A DNA stretch of 54,011 nucleotides from Sphingobacteriales bacterium (GTDB lineage Bacteria > Bacteroidota > Bacteroidia > Chitinophagales > CAIOSU01): positions 1 through 54,011 of the forward strand of contig JAIXOI010000052.1 in assembly GCA_027486795.1 (NCBI GenBank). The letters are read 5' to 3'. A program made the position numbers and the translations under genes. Each line of letters opens with the position of its first letter. The first letter of the stretch is position 1. Of the stretch, positions 49,855-54,011 are shown one piece after another. The notes beneath the pieces are model-generated. The model saw only the letters and a list, made by a program, of their open reading frames with translations. It ran no database searches and was not told the origin of the DNA.

Positions 49855-51189
49855 ATGGATCTGCTAGAGAAAATAAGTATAGAGGAACTGAAGAATATCA
49901 ATCATAAAAAATTACTTACGCAATACTCTGAATTTGACAAAGCAGCTTTTACTCACTACTTGCACAATAGCAAAAATGGTGTATCAAAATCGTATAAGAA
50001 CACGGCCGTTTCTTATATCAAAAAGTCTTTGGCATATAAGTTTCCAAACGAAGAAATTACTAATGTTCTAGCGGAATCAGCATTACAATATGTTTTATTT
50101 GAGCAGTTAAAATCTGAAATCCCCTTTCCATCTCCTGAAAATCCAAAATTTACATTTATTGACCTGTTTGCTGGTATCGGTGGATTTCGTTTAGCAATGC
50201 AGAATTTAGGTGGTAAATGTGTGTTTACAAGTGAGTGGGATGAACAAGCCCAGAAAACATATGCTGCGAATTTTGGTGAAGTGCCTTTTGGGGATATTAC
50301 TAAAGAGCAAACCAAAAATTTTATTCCAGATGGGTTCGACGTTTTGTGCGCAGGATTCCCTTGCCAGGCATTCTCTATAGCTGGTAAACGTGGTGGATTT
50401 GAAGATACGCGTGGCACCTTGTTTTTTGATGTTGCCGAGATTATTAAACGTAAAAGGCCCAAGGCAATATTTCTAGAGAACGTTAAAGGTTTGTTTAATC
50501 ATGATAAAGGTAAAACGTTAACGACAATACTAAATGTGTTGAGAAATGATTTAGGATATTTTGTACCAGACCCTAGGATAATGAATGCCAAGGACTTTGG
50601 TGTTCCACAAAATAGAGAGCGAATATTTATAGTGGGTTTTCGTAAAGATTTAGAAATCAAAGAGTTTGAGTACCCAAAACCTTTTGACAAAAAAGAAACA
50701 ATAGCCAAAATTAAAGAAGACGATGTTGTTTCTGTTAAGTATTATCTTTCAAATACTTATTTGCGTACTTTAGTTGAGCATAAGAAGCGACACGAGGAAA
50801 AAGGTAATGGTTTTGGTTTTGAGATTATACCTGATGACGGTATTTCTAATGCTGTGGTTTGTGGCGGCATGGGTAGGGAACGTAATTTAATTTATGACCA
50901 TAGACTAACTAACTTTACGCCAGTAACCCATATAAAAGGCGAGGTAAATAAACAAGGAATAAGGAAAATGACTCCGCGCGAGTGGGCGAGGCTTCAAGGA
51001 TTTCCTAATGAGTTTATAATCCCAGTGGCAGATGCCTCTGCATATAAGCAATTTGGGAATTCTGTTGCGGTTCCAGCGATTCAAGCTACGGGTAAGCAAA
51101 TCATAGATAAAATCGTAACACCTAATGCTTACAGGAAACAAGGGAGAGTGGAGCGAAATTTACGCACTGCTAAAGATGCTGTCAGATAG
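49855..51189 (+). CDS. DNA (cytosine-5-)-methyltransferase of an HpaII-type R-M system
   Basis: The 444-residue enzyme has the ordered C5 motifs: I FIDLFAGIGG (101-110), IV with the catalytic Cys in AGFPCQAFSIAGKRGG (Cys170), VI AIFLENVKG, VIII PQNRERIFIVGF, a target-recognition region (about 290-390), then REWARLQGFP and X in GNSVAVPAIQATG. An N-terminal extension of about 100 mostly helical residues (SIEELKNINHKKLL, AVSYIKKSLAYKF) precedes motif I. In some C5 enzymes such a part binds their own promoter. The last 65 bases overlap the endonuclease gene. The locus is AT-rich compared with its surroundings. Confidence 0.94.
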   Translation: MDLLEKISIEELKNINHKKLLTQYSEFDKAAFTHYLHNSKNGVSKSYKNTAVSYIKKSLAYKFPNEEITNVLAESALQYVLFEQLKSEIPFPSPENPKFTFIDLFAGIGGFRLAMQNLGGKCVFTSEWDEQAQKTYAANFGEVPFGDITKEQTKNFIPDGFDVLCAGFPCQAFSIAGKRGGFEDTRGTLFFDVAEIIKRKRPKAIFLENVKGLFNHDKGKTLTTILNVLRNDLGYFVPDPRIMNAKDFGVPQNRERIFIVGFRKDLEIKEFEYPKPFDKKETIAKIKEDDVVSVKYYLSNTYLRTLVEHKKRHEEKGNGFGFEIIPDDGISNAVVCGGMGRERNLIYDHRLTNFTPVTHIKGEVNKQGIRKMTPREWARLQGFPNEFIIPVADASAYKQFGNSVAVPAIQATGKQIIDKIVTPNAYRKQGRVERNLRTAKDAVR

Positions 51190-52204
51190 GAATTTGTATC
51201 CAGGGGATGCCAATTTGGAAAAAGTACAAGGATTGGTGTTTCCCATCGTTAAGATTTTAAGGGATGAGTCTGAAGGAACTTATGAATATACGTATGACCA
51301 AGATTTAATAATTATCAATGGATGTGACAAAGAATACCGTATTCCAATTACCCAATTTCATAGCAACGCATCTTACCTTTTAAACCAAATTAAATCTGCT
51401 TCTTCAGGTACCTTTGCAATTCCAGAAATTGAATCATTTATAAGGTCCTTCAGCTGTAATTCTATCAAAGCTCGATCATCAAAAAAGAGTGATATTAGGG
51501 TTCTTATACACGACTTGCGCACAGGAGTTAATCCTGAACTCGGCTTTAGCATCAAGTCGCAGCTAGGTGGTGCGTCAACTTTGCTAAATGCTGGAAAGAC
51601 AACGAACTTTGTCTTTAAAATTGAAGGTTCAACAATTACTTCGGAAGACATTGTTGCAATCAATTCAATCGAGTCGAGAAGTAAGATTAAGGATAGAATT
51701 GAAGCTATTGCGAAACTCGGAGGGGTTTTCAAATTCCTTAATACCGAAACTTCGATTTTTGGTAATAATTTAACGTTAATTGATAGTGCGCTTCCTGCTC
51801 TTTTAGCAAGTATAACCCTAAAGTTTTACTCCTCTTATCTTAACAACCTTACAGATTTAGTGGAGGCAGCTTCAAAAGACAACCCACTTCAATATAACAT
51901 TTCAGAAGGCCACCCATTTTATGAATATAAGATGAAACGCTTTTTGACAGATATAGCTTTAGGCATGATGCCATCTAAAGTATGGACGGGTGAACTCGAT
52001 GCTACTGGCGGATACCTAATTGTAAAGGATGACGGAGAATTGCTGTGTTACCATATTTATAATAGGAACCAGTTTGAAGATTATCTTCTAAACAATACAA
52101 AACTTGAAACAGCTAGCAGTAGCAGACATGAATTTGGAAATGTTTATTCAGAAAAAGGTAACTTATATTTCAAATTAAATCTTCAGATACGATTTTTAAA
52201 ATAA
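51125..52204 (+). CDS. HpaII-family type II restriction endonuclease
   Basis: The 359-residue protein begins LTGNKGEWSEIYALLKMLSD, the family start of HpaII-type endonucleases (usual length about 350-360), which cut CCGG in HpaII itself. A possible PD-(D/E)XK variant is D123 in KSDIRVLIHD with FSIK (Ser142, Lys144). Its start lies inside the methyltransferase gene (65-base overlap in another frame), so the two are translationally linked. That the target is CCGG here is inference from the family. Confidence 0.85.
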   Translation: MLTGNKGEWSEIYALLKMLSDRNLYPGDANLEKVQGLVFPIVKILRDESEGTYEYTYDQDLIIINGCDKEYRIPITQFHSNASYLLNQIKSASSGTFAIPEIESFIRSFSCNSIKARSSKKSDIRVLIHDLRTGVNPELGFSIKSQLGGASTLLNAGKTTNFVFKIEGSTITSEDIVAINSIESRSKIKDRIEAIAKLGGVFKFLNTETSIFGNNLTLIDSALPALLASITLKFYSSYLNNLTDLVEAASKDNPLQYNISEGHPFYEYKMKRFLTDIALGMMPSKVWTGELDATGGYLIVKDDGELLCYHIYNRNQFEDYLLNNTKLETASSSRHEFGNVYSEKGNLYFKLNLQIRFLK

Positions 52205-52225
52205 TATTTCCAATCATTTAGTCCA

Positions 52226-52849
52226 ATGAGTCAATTAATTAAATTAGGGATTGTCAAAGACAGGAAGGGAGCAACTCTTAAAATCTTTAATAGGCTTTTC
52301 CCAAATTTTCTCGAGATAAACTATTTGACTCCTTCGGAATATATTAATACTTGCTGGAGTCAATTTAAAAAAGAGAACAATAACGATAAAGCGACCAACG
52401 GGAAAATGTTTGAATACATAATTGCATCTCTTTTTGTGAGAGAAAATTTACTTCCCTTTTTCGTCGCTCCTCAAATAACTTTTGTTCCAAATGTCATATT
52501 TGACTTCATGTTTTATAGTGAAGAGTATGGTCCAATTTGTATCTCTTTAAAAAAATCGTTGCGCGAAAGGTATAAGCAAGCTGACCTTGAAGCAATGGCA
52601 TTAAAGCAGGTTCACCGTCGAGCTCAAACTTATCTTTTAACTTTAGACAAAGGGGATGCAGAAAATGCTAACAAAAAAATAAAAGATGGCGAGATTTCAG
52701 CACTAACTGAAGTCATTACTGCTACTGAAAATTCGTTTGACACTTTGATATTATACCTGAAATCACTGACTCTGATTATTCCTAGGGAGGTACCAATAAT
52801 AAAGGCCCAACAAATAATTACTCTAGAAAATGCGGGCAAGGTTAGGTAG
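52226..52849 (+). CDS. PD-(D/E)XK nuclease-like protein linked to the R-M genes
   Basis: The 207-residue protein lies 21 bases after the endonuclease gene on the same strand. A likely PD-(D/E)XK core is visible: Glu63 in NGKMFEYIIASLF, Asp93 in PNVIFDFMFY and Ser107-x-Lys109 in ICISLKKSLRERYKQADLEA, followed by a VHRRAQTYLLTL helix. The layout is that of restriction-type nucleases, with a highly basic SLRERYKQ loop. It is not a Vsr repair nuclease by motif. Its role may be a second cutting specificity, nicking or accessory control; the family is unknown to me. Confidence 0.7.
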   Translation: MSQLIKLGIVKDRKGATLKIFNRLFPNFLEINYLTPSEYINTCWSQFKKENNNDKATNGKMFEYIIASLFVRENLLPFFVAPQITFVPNVIFDFMFYSEEYGPICISLKKSLRERYKQADLEAMALKQVHRRAQTYLLTLDKGDAENANKKIKDGEISALTEVITATENSFDTLILYLKSLTLIIPREVPIIKAQQIITLENAGKVR

Positions 52850-52924
52850 GGTGTTTATAAGTCCAGTATCTCTCAAAATTGAAGCTTCCGTAAGCCTACT
52901 ACCCCACAACCCCTAACAAACATC

Positions 52925-52945
52925 ACTTCGTGGACGACAAAACCC
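52925..52945 (+). repeat. Dispersed 21-base repeat, copy 2
   Basis: ACTTCGTGGACGACAAAACC plus one C matches the minus-strand copy at 46515-46535 with one mismatch. It lies between the nuclease-like gene and the long inverted repeat. Confidence 0.65.
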
Positions 52946-52952
52946 TAAAAAA

Positions 52953-53025
52953 GATGTACAAAGTACAAGGTACGAAGTACGAGGTAAGGCAAGTCAATCA
53001 CATTGTACCTTGTACTTCGTACATC
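52953..53025. repeat. 21-bp inverted repeat with 31-base loop
   Basis: The 21 bases at 52953-52973 and 53005-53025 are reverse complements with one mismatch that would be a G-U wobble in RNA. Both arms are built from GTAC-rich words (GATGTAC, AAGTAC, AAGGTAC) related to the TTACGA/GTACGA leader repeats of hisS and typA. It sits between convergent genes and could end both transcripts. It could also be a small mobile or regulatory repeat. Confidence 0.85.
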
Positions 53026-53030
53026 GTACA

Positions 53031-54011
53031 TCACGAAAGATGTTTCCTCAAAAACCCGCACATAGCTTTATAGAACTCAAACTTGTTTTCTTGGTTGCGG
53101 AAACCGTGGCCTTCGTTGGCTTTTACGAGGTAGGGCACTTGCACGCCATGGGCACGCAGGGCTTTTACAATCTGGTCGCTTTCGTCAATGTTCACGCGAG
53201 GGTCTTTGGCGCCCTGCACAATAAACAACGGGGCCTTTATTTTATCTACGTGAAACACCGGCGAGCTGGCGTGCATCATGGCTTTGTCGCGCTCGGGGTG
53301 GCCCACCATTTCGTACATCATATCTAGGTATGGTTTCCAGTACGGCGGTATGGTTTCTAAAAAGCTGAACAGGTTGCTCACGCCAACATAATCAATGGCG
53401 CATCGGTATAGTTCAGGCGTGTAGGTAACACCCGACAGGGTAGCATAGCCGCCGTAGCTGCCGCCATATATGGCAATGCGGGCGGGGTCGGCAATGCCTT
53501 GGCCAATGAGCCAGTTTACGCCATCGGTTATGTCGTTTTGCATGGTTTGGCCCCACTGCTTAAACGAGCTTTGCCAAAACGCGCGGCCATAGCCCGTGCT
53601 GCCCCTAAAATTCATTTGAAACACGGCATAGCCGCGGTTTGCCAGCAACTGCACTTCGGGGTTAAAGCCCCAGCCATCGCGGTGCCAAGGGCCGCCGTGA
53701 GGGTTTACCACCACGGGCAGGTTTTTGCCCGCCGAGCCTTGTGGTATGGTGAGGTAGCCGTGTATGGTTAGTCCGTCGCGGCTGGTGTAGGTTATGGGCT
53801 TCATTTCGGCCATTTCGGCTTCGTTCAGCTTAGGGCTCACCTCGGCCAGCTTATCCAACTTACCCGTTACGGCGCTATAAAAATAGTAGCTACCCAAGCT
53901 GCGGTCGCTATACGTGCGCACCACAAACAGCTCTTCGGCTCGGTCGTGCGAGGTAAGCACCACCTCGTAGCCCGGCAATAGCTCAAACAAATGCTTGTAA
54001 ATGCGCTCGGC
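53031..54011 (-). CDS. S9-family prolyl oligopeptidase-like peptidase, C-terminal part
   Basis: The gene runs off the right edge, so the 326 visible codons are the C-terminal part. The alpha/beta-hydrolase catalytic domain is complete: VVNPHGGPWHRD (oxyanion region), GYAVFQMNFRGSTGYGRAFW, the nucleophile Ser in IYGGSYGGYATL, the Asp in FIVQGAKDPRVNIDESDQ and the His in VKANEGHGFRNQENKFEFY. The part further upstream reads as the end of a beta-propeller. Such enzymes cut short proline-containing or dipeptidyl substrates. The reading frame stays open to base 54011, so no start is called. Confidence 0.9.
   Translation of the reverse strand, partial: AERIYKHLFELLPGYEVVLTSHDRAEELFVVRTYSDRSLGSYYFYSAVTGKLDKLAEVSPKLNEAEMAEMKPITYTSRDGLTIHGYLTIPQGSAGKNLPVVVNPHGGPWHRDGWGFNPEVQLLANRGYAVFQMNFRGSTGYGRAFWQSSFKQWGQTMQNDITDGVNWLIGQGIADPARIAIYGGSYGGYATLSGVTYTPELYRCAIDYVGVSNLFSFLETIPPYWKPYLDMMYEMVGHPERDKAMMHASSPVFHVDKIKAPLFIVQGAKDPRVNIDESDQIVKALRAHGVQVPYLVKANEGHGFRNQENKFEFYKAMCGFLRKHLS

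Noticed and set aside
52226-52849. Vsr-type mismatch repair nuclease beside the C5 methyltransferase
   Set aside because: The Vsr signature residues are absent; the residue pattern fits a restriction-type PD-(D/E)XK core instead.

Overview
The window looks like a chromosomal segment from a free-living member of the Bacteroidota. Three kinds of evidence support this. First, at least thirteen genes carry a perfect TAnnTTTG -7 element, the promoter type of this phylum (for example at 18951-18958 before HU, 10471-10478 before heme oxygenase and 46450-46457 before glutamate dehydrogenase). Second, a 1260-residue secreted protein at 31761-35543 combines SprB-like repeats with a type IX secretion C-terminal sorting domain. 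Third, most genes give best sense as Bacteroidota families. The order or family cannot be fixed from the sequence alone.

Layout. 1-79 is the edge of an IS3-type transposase gene. 168-7691 holds serA, two PAP2-fold lipid phosphatase-type genes, a Spy-like periplasmic protein, a PhoD-like phosphatase coupled to a Kazal inhibitor lipoprotein, and a large lipoprotein. 7801-11113 holds a degenerate TrpF-like protein, trmB, a cysteine desulfurase with a TTG start and a heme oxygenase. 11201-15691 holds kynureninase, a TolC/HlyD efflux pair and a 58-codon small gene. 16075-23277 holds an orphan helical protein, ruvB, HU, pdxH, a MiaE-like protein with lost metal ligands, an aldehyde dehydrogenase and clpS. 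23336-24970 is an adenine methyltransferase fused to an Mrr-like nuclease domain. 25080-31544 holds a TPR protein, a hisS-hutH operon, a LysR regulator and a divergent isocitrate dehydrogenase that lacks a normal start codon. 31761-38921 holds the amidase/SprB/T9SS protein, an orphan, a DUF1295 protein and a polyprenyl synthase. 39170-46429 is a minus-strand run: PhoX-like phosphatase, typA, lipocalin, nhaD and glutamate dehydrogenase. 46793-49716 holds small genes, including a 50-residue DUF2256 protein. 49855-52849 is an AT-rich HpaII-type restriction-modification locus with an extra nuclease-like gene. 53031 to the right edge is an S9 peptidase.

How the genes work together. Most of the window is housekeeping and central metabolism. 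Amino-acid turnover recurs (serA, kynU, hutH, glutamate dehydrogenase), as do tRNA and translation factors (trmB, hisS, typA, a MiaE relative) and DNA maintenance (ruvB, HU). The accessory parts are the two DNA-methylation/restriction loci, both visibly richer in A+T than their neighbours, and the transposase edge. Genes are packed tightly: four convergent pairs overlap at their 3' ends, and short ATGA or TAATG overlaps join Kazal-PhoD, TolC-HlyD and hisS-hutH.

No tRNA, rRNA, CRISPR array or prophage was seen. No single unmistakable new system stands out. The strongest leads are the HpaII-type locus with two nuclease-like genes and a possibly self-regulating methyltransferase, the methyltransferase-Mrr fusion, the pseudoenzyme-like TrpF and MiaE relatives, the isocitrate dehydrogenase that appears to start at ATT, and a mutually exclusive hairpin pair in front of kynU.
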